Positions 37,134-49,949 of a stretch of DNA of 64,000 nt are shown in pieces. Source of the stretch: Ceratobasidium sp. AG-K (lineage: Eukaryota > Basidiomycota > Agaricomycetes > Cantharellales > Ceratobasidiaceae); NCBI GenBank assembly GCA_037039685.1, contig JAWNGF010000004.1:372001-436000 (forward strand). Direction: 5' to 3'. Each line of letters begins with the position of its first letter. Within the stretch, counting starts at the first letter, position 1. Made by a program: the position numbers and the translations under genes. Under the pieces are notes generated by a model that had not been told where the DNA came from, did no database searches, and saw only the letters and a program-made list of their open reading frames with translations.

Positions 37134-38248
37134 GATTGAAAGTATATCGGAGTTGTCGAAATTGAGAGACCTGTTCCAAGTTCGAACATATTTATACTAA
37201 AACCATCATCAAAAGACATAAGCCCACTCACCACTCGCTACAAACTCAAAACCTTTGCGCGGTTATGACAATACCCTTATGCGGCAGTACACTCCGATGG
37301 CTGATCACGGTGGCCGCGGCGATGCTTTAGCCCGAGTTCCAAGTCCCAAGGTGAAAAATCTGCACTGGGTTTTATGTACCGTCACCGAGTACAACGTGAG
37401 ACATGAGAATGCTCACAAATCGCACTAAAGATTGCAACTGAGGCCATGTCTGTAGAAGGTGAAGCAGAAATAGCAACCCACTAATAAAGTTCATAAATGG
37501 ATGAACCCGGTATGGGTACATTCCGACTGCCGAAGGAAGAATTAATTTGAAATCTGGGTTGATGATAAGACATGGGTTGACAAGAACACTTTGTGGAGAA
37601 ACTTGCCATCGGTATCAGCTGTGGAGTGATCGGTGTCGATCGATCGGCCGGCAATACCCAGGCCCACGATACGACCGTAGCATCGAGCGAAGTTAACAAG
37701 CCACCTCTGAGTATCTCACACAGCAAATCTCACGTATCTGAACAAGGTTTAATCGCCAGCAATGCTCGGAATCCCAGCGAAGCCACAAATCACTCATCGC
37801 GGCTTACCACTCGCAGGCCAATTATAATCCGCCACTCGGCCAACGAACCTAAAGCACAGAGTGATCACACACTTATAGCCAACCCACTCGTCGAAATTCG
37901 TGGAGCTCCAATTTTGTCCCCTCATAACCGGGGGATACTCCTATCCGCTTCATCCCGTGCAAAGCGCCCGCCAAGCTACCGACGTCCGGACAACATAAGC
38001 ACATGACCTCATTCCGCTCAGCACGGCTATAGTACAAAACAAGCGCAAACAGCAAGAGAGCAGCCTTTCTAGGCGGATAGGTACAAGATAAAGGACTGAA
38101 TACAAACACTACAATGGAGTAGGGGTAGAAGACTTCCAGATCGAGAACGAGGGTAACGGGAGCAAAACAAGACGTTAAACGGGAATAAAAAAAAAATGGT
38201 GGCAAAATAGATGCGAGGCCAATCGGAGCGAGTCACATTTTGGCAGAT
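37134..38248. other. intergenic, no gene seen
   Basis: Promoter of the P450 copy 2 gene and 3' flank of the membrane-protein gene. No conserved open frame was found. Confidence 0.4.
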
Positions 38249-40434
38249 CTACAGCGCATGTCCGATTTGCGCATCGTCCTCTGCAAACAAGTCTACCAAA
38301 CCGATCAGTACCGGTCTCACGAATAATAGTAAGTACTCACTAATCGGACTGGTGTAGTTCAACAACAAAGGATGCAACCCTCCCCGCCTCACGAGCGGAA
38401 CCGCACTGCCCACCGAGCCAGTACGAATCACACTCGGGCCGGAACTCGCAAAGCAATCATCCTCCCGTGGAGAAAGATGCACAGGCGAGGGTTTAGGTTC
38501 AGCGAGTCCATCACCTACATACGCGGGCAATTGTTCATCACCAAGCGTTACCATTGGCCGATCAAAATACGAACTATCGCCCCGGGTGGTGGTGTGCACC
38601 GTGACTTGAACTTGCGCGGCCGGCGGACGTTGGACTTCGGTTATGCTCCCTCCGCTCCTCATTCCGACTCGGCCGTGGATGCTGCCGCCACTGCGGAGTT
38701 GGCGAGTGATGACAGATCCGACGCTCCGTGTGCGGACGGTGGTGGCGGGTTTGGGTGCGGATTTGGAGGCGAGGTGCGAGTGGCTACGTGCGCGAGTGGC
38801 GTAGCCTTGTTCGCGGGCGATACTTCGGGGAAAGAAGATCTGTTCGAGCAATTTGTGGCGAGTGGGTTGGAGCGTCGACCATGCCATTATTGTCGAACAA
38901 TCGTAAGAGGCAAATCGTCAATAACAATTGCCATTATCGTCCCAAAACGTGCTTACCAAAAGCGTAATCACACTCGAAACAACGCATCCAATTCCTCCCA
39001 CCATGGCTAGAATGTCCACGGCACCCCTAATAATCCCAATTAGTACTCGGTCTAGACTCAACGGAGAAACTTACGCAGTTTCGAGGATCCGGTGAGGGCC
39101 GCTCGGCTTGATTCCATCACACGCTAGAACGAGCAGTGGCAGAACAAACATCAGGCGGAACACAATTCGAAGACGCTGTTCGAGAAGCAACACATTAGTA
39201 CAGGGGCCCGAAAAAAGGGGGGATAACATACGTTCAAATCTTGGAATTGCACCAGTCGAACAATGACTTCTGGCTCGGCGTCCTCAGCCTGGATTCGGGC
39301 CAGGAACGAGGGAAACTTCCATCTGTCCGAAGAATTAGCGCTAATTACCGAGGAAAAAAGGAGACATACAAGACTTTGAAGAACCACACCGTAATAATCA
39401 AACTGCAGATGGAACCAGCAAAGAACGTCCATGCTTCGACCTGTTGAACGTCGTGCCGAGTCTCGAGAGTGACAAGTGGGAGCAAGATGAGAGCGACGAC
39501 GGAGCCTGTGGTGGCGCGTCGTGGTGGCGATGACAGTAGCATAACAATAGCCGCGATGGGTACGATGGTTGCAAGGGACCGAGCAAGGGATTGATGCAGG
39601 GGGTGATTTGATTGGTTGGGGCAGAATAAGCGCCAAGCGGAAGAATCGAACACCGTGGGAAGCAGCGAACACGCGGGCGAGGCAAGTTAAACAGACGTTG
39701 ATGGTCTAATTAGCCTACGTCAATGCGAAATACAATTTACGCACCACAGCACCACAGTTTGTATTCGAAGCTTTTGAACCACGGTCGGACTCCACCGTCG
39801 CTCTCCCCGCCCTGTTCCTTGATCATGAACAGCCAGAAACAGAGCTCTTCCAGATGAGAGACTATTTCCAGGGCCCAGGCAACGGCAAATAGAATATAGA
39901 GGGGAAATATGAGTTTTTGGTGCGAATCAGGCCACATGGTGGTGGGAGTCGGAGCGACGAGGCGGGGAAGGGGTCTAGCCTGCGTCGAGGCGGGGTTGGG
40001 GAACGATATGTATCCTGCCTGATACTTCATCACTGCGGGGGTTTAGTCGATCAAAAAAAAACCGTGATCTAGTGCACACACCGGCCATCGCGACACTATA
40101 TGTGACCAGCAGCGGAACGCTGATAATGTACGAATACTAACAATATGTTAACTCGACATCGACAGACCAGAGCGCTAAACTCACAGTCATAAACCGTTTG
40201 AATCCCCCATCCGAGCTAGAGCGCCATTTGAGACACTGCACGCGAGTTAGCGCGTCTTTTTCCCCAACCATCTCCCCCACCCACCTGAAAACGGTCATAT
40301 CGATACAAATGATGAACAAGAAACAAGAGGAGCTACAACCGAATCAGCACCAACACCCACTCCACAATAACACCACCCACCGTAGAAGAGAGCGTAGCCC
40401 ACAACAGCATTGCTTGGGGCGAAATCACAGACAT
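38249..40434 (-). CDS. fungal multipass membrane protein of unknown function
   Basis: Ten exons, complement(38249..38292, 38341..38839, 38957..39026, 39075..39175, 39232..39322, 39370..39505, 39745..40032, 40082..40119, 40168..40284, 40340..40434), 492 residues with consistent phases; the 239-nt intron 39506-39744 is unusually long here. Hydrophobic segments: MSVISPQAMLLWATLSS.., RFMTVSLALCVPLLVTYSV, LIFPLYILFAVAWALEIV, GSVVALILLPLVTL, TFFAGSICSLIITVWFFKVL, RIVFRLMFVLPLLVLACDGI, and VDILAMVGGIGCVVSSVITL; about seven TM helices. After FFPRSIAREQGYATRAR comes a 200-residue Ser/Pro/Arg-rich cytoplasmic tail. The blocks FPSFLARIQAEDAEPEVIVRL and FFPRS recall a conserved Agaricomycete membrane-protein family of unknown role. 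Topology could suggest a receptor or transporter, but no motif proves either. Confidence 0.8.
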
Positions 40435-40479
40435 GGCGAGAGGTAAACGATGGTGGTGGACAAGGCCAAGTTTTACCTC

Positions 40480-41745
40480 GGAACACACAGCAGATCTTGT
40501 TTAGACTTGGCTCGACTGAATGGGGGACATGATCGTCGCCGTTGCCACGAATTTCCCCGCTTCCGGGACAGGGCGTCTAGCCTAATTTGGATTATGTGCT
40601 TATATCACGTAATGGCTCGGCGTCAGTCTTGTCCCGAGGTTCTTGTCTTGGGTACATTTGTGGCTCGCCGAGAGGGTTCGAGTGAGTTCGTACCTGCCGA
40701 AAGGTGATGACTGCTAGCGGTCCCGTATCGACGCGCCACCGGATCTATGCGACTCGAATACGTATTTCAGTTGCTTTGGTTATCAAGGCGAGAAGGACAC
40801 GACTGTGCCGGCAAGCTCCAGGCGTCATTGAGTCGGTGAGAAGTATGATTATCGGCCTTCCACTCGTCGAGGTTGACACGTTGATATGATCAAGGAAGCA
40901 GAAATGATGTCGAGACCGTCAATAAATGAGTGGTTGATAACGAGCCAGACCGAAAGCGGCATTTGACGAGCGTGGGCAAGGCACCTCGCTTCCACCCTGG
41001 ACGAGCTCCCGAATAGAACCGAGGCGCGCATTAGGCAATCCTATACGGCTACTGTATGCCACTACTTGTGGTCAAGTGTGAACCACAGTCCCCCACCGGG
41101 CCGCTTGCTTTGATAGTACGAAATTTTCGGCATCGTCGCGTCGATTCGAGCCACTGTAAGGCAGCGCGATTACTGTCATCTGGGCGGGGCAGGCTTTCTT
41201 AGAATTTACGCAACCAACCGCACTGTGGTATTGGAGAGCCAAAAACAACTCGATACAGGTCAAAGCTTGGAGGCGCTACATCATGACTTATCGAGCCATA
41301 TTACTTCCATCTGAGTTTCTGTTTCAGCCGAGTCAACATCCCGCCCTTCTTGCAAGAGTTCACAATCTTCTGGCGCATGGGTACTCCCACTCTCGGACTC
41401 GAATGTGCCGAGAGTCATATTCATCGTGCTCTGCAAAGCCGATTCATAACAATATCCTCAATCGTCTTTCGCACTGCAGAAGTACATAACCTACCGTATA
41501 AGAAGGCAGAGGTATTAATACATGCCTACCCATTCACGTATAACGAAGGTATACTTGCATCGCGTAAGTGACCTTCCAACCTCTTTGCTTGGCCTCTTGC
41601 TGCGTCACCCCGGGGATGACCAACTTCCTTGTGCTGAAAAGACCCCATACGTCTGCAGGATGGGCGGATGGGGACACACAGCGGTGGAAATAACGCTTGT
41701 CCGCCCCTGCAAGCTCAAGACCTTTAGTATTTATGAGTAGTTCAG
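40480..41745. repeat. non-coding tandem duplication, unit 1
   Basis: This unit aligns through most of its length with 42700-43850. Strong blocks include the region around 40910-40965 (gtcgagaccgtcaataaatg shared) and 41560-41610 (gtatacttgcat, then a ccttccaac and cctctt pattern). The sequences have diverged and carry no conserved coding frame: parallel short frames at 40849-41031 and 43004-43237 differ mostly by amino-acid-changing substitutions. Confidence 0.65.
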
Positions 41746-42699
41746 CTCTGTAGCGAGTTGGAGAGCTTGAATCTCGTCCCGGTGCGTTTTCTCAGTAGCT
41801 AGCATTGAAGTGCCGTGTCTATGCGTCCACCCAAGCCTCTTAGCGTGTGATTCTGAAAGTATTGGTGCTTATCCCATGCCTGTTCTCATTTTAGACTTCG
41901 TTGCTCTTCTTACAAGTGTTCCGTAACCCATGAACCCAGAATCTGTGATCCCGGGTATAACGAGCATTGATACGTTTTTACAGATCTCTATTCGGCCGAC
42001 ACGTAGCTAGTACAGCGGCATCTGCTCAATGACGGAGCGCACAGCGGGAACTTCTAAACATAGAGACTTACCTCAGAATTTCCGTAATCAATCCAATGTC
42101 GACACGTCGACTGAGACGCATCGGACCATGCTTAATTAGCAACATAGATCGTGAGGATCCAGGTTCCTCAAGTCTTACCTCGTATTCTAGTGTCTGAGTG
42201 CTTTCACAACTCGGTTCCAATCCATGGTACTCTCGGGGCCGAGCATCCCAATTCGACCGACTGTACATCGAACACAGAGCGTACGACGCTTGGACGCAGG
42301 TCGGATTTACGTCGGGACAAGGATGCGGAGAGAAATCAGCCGCTATCGAGGTTGCGTTAGGGAGTGTTGTGTATATCGTTTGGTATCTGGTCAGAACATG
42401 GACCACTCCATCAGCGGTCAGCTGGTCGGGCGAAGCACGGGAGGTTCATCGTGGTGACGACGCAAGCCATGGGTGAGACGCAACCAGCCAGAACAGACTG
42501 CGAACGCGTTAGCATCGGCACCTTTAATTTGCACCAAACTTACCTCCGTGAACCTTCTGGGTTGATTGCCCGAGCCAGAGTCATACTTCACACACTGAGG
42601 AGTTAGCTGTCACCTTCGAACAAGGAGAGCTCCCGAGAATCCGCACGAGACTTATTGCAAAAGCAGACGTTATATAACAGTACTCAGCTCACAAGCTCA
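41746..42699. other. spacer between duplicated units, no gene seen
   Basis: Several short overlapping frames near 42150-42480 lack recognisable content. Confidence 0.35.
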
Positions 42700-43850
42700 C
42701 TAAACTGCAGGCGCTGTGGGCGGTGGTGATCGTCGGTCATTGGATGAACGTTGACACATTTCTCCGCTTCGGTACGAGGCGCCTAGCCGCTTTTGGAGAT
42801 TATGCTCACATTACGTAATATATTGGCGTTAAGCCTTATTCGGAAGTTCTTGTTTTGTATGCGTGAGTTTTGTGGGGTGCAAGCTGGTTCACACCGAACA
42901 CAAAGATAAGCTACGTCGACGGCTCCGTATAGAACCGCCACCAGATCTATGCTATAATGTCAAATGCTCATTTTAGTCAATTTGGTCAACAGAGCGAGAA
43001 CAATCAGGCGGGGCCGGCAAGTTCCTGGTAGTATTCAGTCGGCGAGAAGCATGATTTCCCAGGCTTCGACGGGCGAGGTTGATGCGTTGATACGATCAAA
43101 TAATCAGAGCCGATGTCGAGACCGTCAATAAATGAACGTCCGATAACGAGCCAGACCGAAAGTAACATTTGACAAGCGCGGGCCAGGCACCTCGCTTCAG
43201 CCCCTGAGCACCCTCCGAATAGAAGTGTAGTGCACATTAGGCATAATAACGAGTACTACAGCGTATGTGGTGTATCTGAAGGCTAGTTTACAAGGCTTCA
43301 GCCTCGTTTCCGCATCGCATTTCGGGATGCCGAATGGTTCAATATGCCATCATTATTGTCATATGAGTGCGGCAAGCTTCCCCAGAATGTATTCAGGTCA
43401 ATGACGCGATAATATGCGGGGTATCGTAGATACTCAGATATACCCAAGATCCCAGAGACCGGACAGGAACCCTATTCCCACCACCACCACACCCCCATTT
43501 GAACCACTATTTCAACCGGGTTAACCTACCGCTCTTCTCGCAAAAAATCCAAATCCTTAGACTCCGTACACGCTCAGGTCCGAATGTACAGGGGGTCCTA
43601 TCCATCGTGCTCTGCAAACGGAATTCATAACGGCGTGCCCAGTCACCTTGTACACCACAAAACCGCATCTTCCTGTCATTTTGAAAGGTGGTGATTTTAA
43701 TGCTTACATTGTGACGTGTATGAACAAGGTATACTTGCATGTAGTAAGAGGCCTTCCAACCCCTTTGCTTAGCCTCTTGTTGCGTTATTCCGGGGACTGC
43801 AAACTGCTTGTGCTAGATTGGCCCGAAAAGTTCACATAGGGTCTATTTCA
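42700..43850. repeat. non-coding tandem duplication, unit 2
   Basis: Second, degenerate copy of 40480-41745 in the same orientation. Its end lies about 430 bp from the 3' end of the first MDR gene, so it is the left flank of the MDR array. Confidence 0.65.
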
Positions 43851-44278
43851 TGAAGCCGAAACCGTAAACCTACGCATCCAGGTAGATGCAGATTTAAAAA
43901 AACACTTTGGGAACTATGACGCCAAAATTTAATCTGGGTAAAACCCATTTCAAGCGAGTCAATGGGCTACACACAAAGTCTTGATCCCAGCTTCTTTCCA
44001 CATGCTTCACTCCAAACTCAACCTCTTCAAGTGTTTGGCCCATTGTGCTCCGTGCAAGAGGCTCATAACGAGGTATCGACAATGGATTGGCGAACTCGTA
44101 TGCAGCGTGTCGTCTGCTTGTAATCTAGTGGATGATAAATATTGATCTATGGGCAGTCTATGCTAACGTCTCCCGTGTTATAGAATGCAGCATATTATTT
44201 ATTGGCAAAAGCGCCGGGTTAAGTTCGTAAAGAAAACCGTTACAAACACTGACACCAGCAGCTGGGGTGGTACCTGGA
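43851..44278. other. 3' flank of the MDR array, no gene seen
   Basis: No conserved frame. The tract aaaaaaacactttgggaact at 43897-43916 is AT-rich; nothing else is assigned. Confidence 0.35.
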
Positions 44279-45501
44279 TTAATCTTGTGGGCGCACAACA
44301 AGCTTCACCCCACTAACACCCTTGCGCGACAAGTCCAACCCTTTGGACACACCCGACAAACCACCAGGAACCACCTGCACGCGATTGGGCACGAGCTTCC
44401 CCTCCTTGATCCATTCCGCAACGATAGCCCAGAATGGAAGGCTAAGCTCCTTGAATAGGTAAGGCTGAGCAAAAGACTCGGTGAACTGTAACTTTTTCAT
44501 CGAGATTCTTGGACTTGACCGAGTCTTCGAGCGGGAGGAGAATCGATAGGTTTGCAGCCGGGACGACGGACGGCGTTGTCAAGACGTCAAAAGCGAACGA
44601 CTGGGTAGAGGCAACCGAGATGGTATCAAATACGAAGGAGACTGGAGTCTGGAATGCAGCCTGAACGGTCTTGGTGTCGACATCACGGTCAAAGACATGA
44701 GTTGCACCGAGGGCCTTCAGGTACTCGGTGTGCTGAGCGGAAGAAGTCACGACGATAGGAGAGAACCCGGCGATCCGGGCGATTTGAATGGCTAAACCAG
44801 GTCGACTCAGTCAATTGTATAAATGTTACAAACAAAGTTACTGACCGTATTGCCCAACCGAGGAGCTCCCGCCGATGATGAAAACACCCTTGCCGCTGGC
44901 AGTAGGCCCATTCTTGGGAAATTCGACACCAGACTTTTGGAACAGCCCAAACACGGCCGTCAAAGTTGTCACCGGAAGGGTTGCCGCCTGGTCGTCACTA
45001 ATGTTGTCAGGAACCTTGGAAGCAAAATCGGTGTTGACGAGCGCATATTGCTGGAAAAGTCCCTCATCTGAGGCATAGTGACCTTGGAAGAAACTGTGGC
45101 AATGGTAGTCAGTACATGCTCGGATCTAATTAAAAACAAATACATTTTGTCGCCGGGCTTGAATCCGTTCACCTCGGGACCGACAGCTTCCACAATGCCG
45201 GTGCCGTCAACTCCGAGAACAATGGGAAACTCAGTAACGAAAACGCCAAAGCTTTGAATCTATATGAAGTGTGAGAATTGCCGAAATTCAAGAGGAATAC
45301 TAGCCTAACCTTCCAGTCAAGCGGATTAACTATGCGAAACTAGGTCAGAGACGCCTGGGCTCGACGGGGAATGTACTTACTGCCGGCAGCTGTGACCTTG
45401 ACCAACGCCTGATTGCCCTTCGGAGTTGGGGTAGGCCGGTCGCCCACGACAAGCTGGCTGCCGATTGCAGGAAGGATCGCGGCCTTGTGTTGTTGAGCCA
45501 T
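44279..45501 (-). pseudogene. ToxD-like MDR (enoyl) reductase, array copy 1, one frameshift
   Basis: Five exons, complement(44279..44791, 44846..45093, 45144..45259, 45310..45329, 45381..45501), the same plan as the other copies; exon 2 is 20 nt. It starts MAQQHKAAILPAIGSQLVVG. N-terminal GroES-like domain (NPLDWK, VLGVDGTGIVEAVGPEV, PGDK), then the NADPH-binding fold with GGSSSVGQY and ARIAGFSPIVVTSSAQHTEYLK, then GATHVFDRDVD. No zinc-ligand pattern is seen, as expected for the ToxD/trans-enoyl-reductase branch. The last exon is one base too long: four T on the coding strand at 44471-44474, where intact paralogues imply three, throw the frame out after KVTVHRVF; the correct frame resumes AQPYLFKELSLPFW and runs to the stop at 44279. 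Pseudogene or sequence error. Confidence 0.85.
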
Positions 45502-46772
45502 TTAGAAAAAACGCTGAGATAGGTGGAGAAAACTAAGACTTGAGAACGAGATGCTACTCTCGAACCTTTTTCTGTCAAGGTTTTATAGTCTTTCAACGCG
45601 TATATGAGGGAATATTGAGGCGTGACTTACTAAATCATAACAGTCTGAAGCCGAGATATCCAATTGATTATCCACCCTATTGCGTAACTCGCCGGCTGAG
45701 TTAGCTCCTGCGGGCTGACAGAGCGCAGATCGGAATTTGATGAGCGGCTTATGAATCGTCCTCCAGTTCCCGCTCACCCTGCGGGAGTCCTCGTCCTCTG
45801 CGCGCCGCTGATGATGCGGACAACTTCAGAATGACTCAGTGTCAAAGCCACGTATCGATACTGTTGCTTCGTGAGGAGCTCAAAACTGTCATGAAACTCA
45901 CTGATTTGTCAGGATTGGATGATATGCTCGAAGCGGGAGCGCGAGTCGGAGCCAGCATGAGGATCCCGTCTTACCATCGCCTTGTTCAGCGCTCATAGAC
46001 GAGATCGACCGAGTCCAGTAAGTACCTCCTACCTATAAGCACCACTAGTAGTGGCTAAATTGCATATGTGTACACCATGTGCTACGCGTCACTGATCTAA
46101 GCAATCGAGACCCTTCAGAGTCCGGTAAAGGTAAGGCTCCGCCTAGCGATCGAACGGAAGTAGTGGCCGGTCCGTGAGGCTTGGACTTTCGTTGAAACGG
46201 GTTCCAATTTGTCGAATCTTTCCGCATCCAGTTATCTTGCTTAATTTTTTCTTGAAAAAGATGTGGGTGAGAAGCTTCAACACGATGGATGAGATCTAGA
46301 GTTAAAGTTTATCCTCGGGGAAACGGAGCTCGGGGTCTGAACAATGTGATAATGGAAACGTAGCGCTCACCTGTGCCTGGATACGGAGGACTCACGTGCG
46401 CATACAAGGTCAACGGATACCCAGCAATAACGAGCCCATGGTACTTCCGCTTCACACACGATCGAAAAGGATAGAAGGGTGGTTTATTTATACGGCTCCA
46501 GTGAGTGTGTTCAGAACCGGCAACGATAGATACTCTACCGGGACTGAATCATGATCAAGGATGAAAAGAGCCGTACTCCAGCGATCACGAATCGAAATGT
46601 GGAATTATCCTGATCCATCAGTAGTGGCAATAGTCCCGTGCTAGGATGTACCTTGGTCAAACAGAATAATGCATTTAGAGCGCATACAGTATACAGCCTA
46701 TACAACTTTCGACTACCATTGTCATCTATCATTCTTATATCAAAACCACCTCAACCAGTCCGGGGCAACGAA
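45502..46772. other. intergenic within the MDR array
   Basis: Promoter of array copy 1 and 3' flank of copy 2. No gene was recognised. Confidence 0.4.
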
Positions 46773-48074
46773 CTACGCTGACTTTTCCCCTGAACCCCAC
46801 CGGTGTTCACGTAGCTTGTCGTGTAGCCTCCGGAGACCACATCCCCCCTGGTTTGTGGCGCCATGAGGCCGCGCTACTAGCTTCACGCCACTCACACCCT
46901 TGCGCGACAAATCCAGCCCTTCGGATACCCCTTCCAACCCTCCAGCAACTACCTGCACCCGATTGGGAACAAGCTTGCCTTCTTGGACCCATCGTCCCAA
47001 GTTCCGCCAGAGCGGGATGCTGAGATCCTTGGATAATCCGGGGCTAGCGAACACCGTATGGACAGCCACTTTTCCATCATCGTTTCGGGACTTGATTGAC
47101 TCGTCGAGGGCGCGGACGAGAGAAAGCCGCGCGTTAGGAACAACAGATGGAGTGGCCAACACGTCGAGCGCGAGTGATTGTGTGGATGCAGTCGAAATCG
47201 GATCGAAAACCAGCGCAACAGGAGTGGAAAACACGGACTGGATGGTCTTGGCGTCGACGTCGCGGTCAAAGACGTGGGTTGCGCCGAGCGACTTGAGGTA
47301 CGATGTGTGTTGGGCGGATGACGTCGTGGCGATTGTGGAGAACCCGGCAAGGCGAGCGAGTTGCATGGCTGGAAGAAAGTCAGCTACCAAAAAAGGTGTA
47401 CGGTGTAGGAGTCGACTTACCATATTGCCCAACCGACGAACTTCCACCTAGGATAAATATGCCCTTTCCACTGGCAGTCGGGCCGCTGATGGGGAGTTCG
47501 ATACCACTCTTTTGGAACAGACCAAGACTGGCCGTGAAAGCCGTCACAGGAATAGTAGCTGCCTGGTCGTCACTGATGTTCTCTGGGATCTTCGATGCAA
47601 ACTCTGTGTTTACAAGTGCATACTGCTGGAAGGTCGCCTCGTCCGGCGAATATTCACCCTGAAAGAATCTTCGAATCGAGAGTTAGGGTCTATGCGTGAA
47701 ATAAGTGAGAATTGGGCTTACATTCTATCACCAGGCTTGTAACCAGTCACGTCGGGTCCAACAGCTTCGATCACACCAGCCCCGTCAACACCAAGAACTG
47801 CAGGGAATTTGGTGATAAAAATTCCAAAGTCTCGAATCTGTAAATAACGTGAGTACTACACAAAATGACTAGAATATTGTTCTAACCTTCCAGTCGAGAG
47901 GATTAACTAAAACCAAGGTCAGAATCGTTTGGACTGAATAACTTTCCACTTACTTCCAGCAGCCGTAACTTTCACCAAGGCTTGTTTGCCATAGGGAGTA
48001 GGTACAGCCCGGTCGCTCACGACGAGCGCACCGCGGATTTCGGGGAGAACAGCGGCTTTGTGTTGGCGCACCAT
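46773..48074 (-). CDS. ToxD-like MDR (enoyl) reductase, array copy 2, stop codon lost
   Basis: Five exons, complement(46773..47368, 47421..47668, 47722..47837, 47887..47906, 47954..48074), 366 residues. It starts MVRQHKAAVLPEIRGALVVS. Motifs: VLGVDGAGVIEAVGPDV, PGDR, GEYSPDEATFQQYALVNTEF, GGSSSVGQY|AMQLARLAGFS, TSSAQHTSYLKSLGATHVFD, LSIPLWRNLGRWVQEGKLVPN, and VSGVKLVARPH. Paralogues stop within two residues of this point; here the stop is absent and the protein runs about 30 residues further (ATNQGGCGLRRLHDKL...) through former 3' flanking sequence. Probably an active NADPH-dependent C=C reductase or quinone reductase with a novel tail; the substrate is unknown. Confidence 0.9.
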
Positions 48075-49949
48075 TTGATCTAAGTGTGGGTGGGTAAGTT
48101 GGTTGAGGCTAAGTCGCTATATGGAGAGTGAAGTGATGACTTTGAGCGTTTGCTCCAAGGGTTTTAAACGACTCGAACCTATTTGGTGGGCGGTGATACC
48201 AAAACTCCCAACTTACAAAGTCGCAGTGGCCCGAGATTGCCGTATTCCGTCATTTTCCTTTCTTGGAAGTTCCATCAAATGGCTGAGCATAGCGCTTACT
48301 GTGATCTAAGAATACTTTATCAGCCGCAGTGTGGGCTGTGCTGCCGCTTTATAAGTCGTAATTTGATGCTTACTGTTGTGGTTGGTAAGTGAGTAAGCTG
48401 AAGAAAGCTTCTGTCAACTAAGAATAATGTTACCCATTTGTGTGGAATGCGACTCAACGGTCACGAGAGCTAAGCTACTCGCAACTTCTGGCATCAAAGC
48501 AAGTCTCGTGGGCGATATCACAGGGTCTCATGGGTCTAAAATCATGATATCAATGAATTGTGTGATTGATTATGTATCCGTGCAGAAGTACAAACTGAAG
48601 GAGCACCGAGCCAACTATTTTCTCGTCTGGTCACGAGTGTAGCATGGAATCCTGCGTCCTGCTCCGATGCTAAACTTAGTTTCAATTGTGGAATCTATAG
48701 ATATGAGCGTACCTATTCTCCTAATTGCAAATGACCGACATGGATGCCTTGGCCCATTACCCCGTTTCTCCGCACCAGTTACACCGTTATTCACGGTTGA
48801 GCCAGCGCCCCTGATAACAACAAAAGCAACTTAAAAAAATACGCTATGGTAGGCATCTCCTCATTGGGCACTCGTCATGGAGAAATAGATATTGGACGTC
48901 GCCGCCGTAGAAGGAACTAGCGTTCGCGAGCCGGGACAGGTTCAGTCGAGTGGTAACACAACCGAGTAGCGGCAATCGTCCAATTTATCCTGCGCTAGAT
49001 ACACATTCCATAATGGAACTAGAAAAGAGGGCCAGACGGAGCTACCGAATATTCCAGGAATTGTGACCTAAAGTTCGGCGCTCTTGTCCACAGAATTGTC
49101 CGAGCTACTCACCCTCTCGGTCACCAAAAATATTTGCGCCCTGAGCAAGCCTCGCGTCGCTAGCATCTCTGCGTTCTCCTGTGAGAATGACCTAGATGCT
49201 CGCCCGGTGATCAGGCCATTCTCCAGAGTCCGGGAGGTCGACCAGAACCCTCCAGAGGTAGTGATAGCGAGGTTGTGGCCGGATAGCACGGAGAAAGTTT
49301 GGGTCTCTGACCCAGGATCTTGTCGTTGAAAAGGGCAACACAAAGTGCAGAAGGGAGCGTGAGGGGTAGTATCCCAGTTAGCCCGCAATGTCGCATTAGG
49401 GCTGCTTGAACCTAACGATAACCATTAGCCACCTCAAACAACATTCCTTCGGGATATTACTCACAGACACGAACTATGAAGGGAGCATGGAGCATGTTTA
49501 CCAATTTGAGACCTTGATTACTGGGTGAAACACGCCATATGTTCCACAGGAGAAAAGACTCAGTCGGGGGTCATTTGAACGTCGTGTCAGACCGAATGCT
49601 TTCAAGAGCGGTTAAGCAAAGTCTTTTCGCCGAAGATATTCTTTCCGACGCACTTTATCCTTCCTCGGGAGACATGGTAGACATATTAAAGCGAGGAGGT
49701 GGAAGGTGTCGGGTTTGAGCATGCGACCCTCAACGGATCGTCGTCCCAGTGGAAGCTTCCTGGCTTACCAAGATGGGCGCTTAGTCGGATGCTGGATTAT
49801 GCCGCCATACAATCATACAGTCACACAAGGTCGCTCCTATTGCAATTGGTGATTGACCTTGATTCTAGTCAGATTAGTAAGGAGGTCCTCGCAAGCTTCG
49901 TGGATGTGTAGAACAGACGCAAGTAGTATATATTTGGTACAGGTTTACA
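48075..49949. other. intergenic within the MDR array; conserved upstream block
   Basis: Holds the promoter of array copy 2, including a block at 48309-48333 (agaatactttatcagc then gcagtgtg) matched upstream of copy 3. No gene was recognised among the short frames. Confidence 0.45.

Noticed and set aside
38372..39010. Long plus-strand open frame of 212 codons
   Set aside because: It is the antisense shadow of the last large exon of the membrane-protein gene (-), whose ten exons keep phase and show TM segments.
39398..39685. Minus-strand frame rich in Ser/Pro inside the membrane-protein gene
   Set aside because: It covers most of an unusually long intron (39506-39744) and has no hydrophobic pattern; skipping it joins LWCC to GSVVALILLPL in frame.
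40849..43237. Parallel short minus frames in both duplication units as a conserved gene
   Set aside because: Codon-by-codon comparison shows mostly amino-acid-changing differences, which argues against coding constraint.
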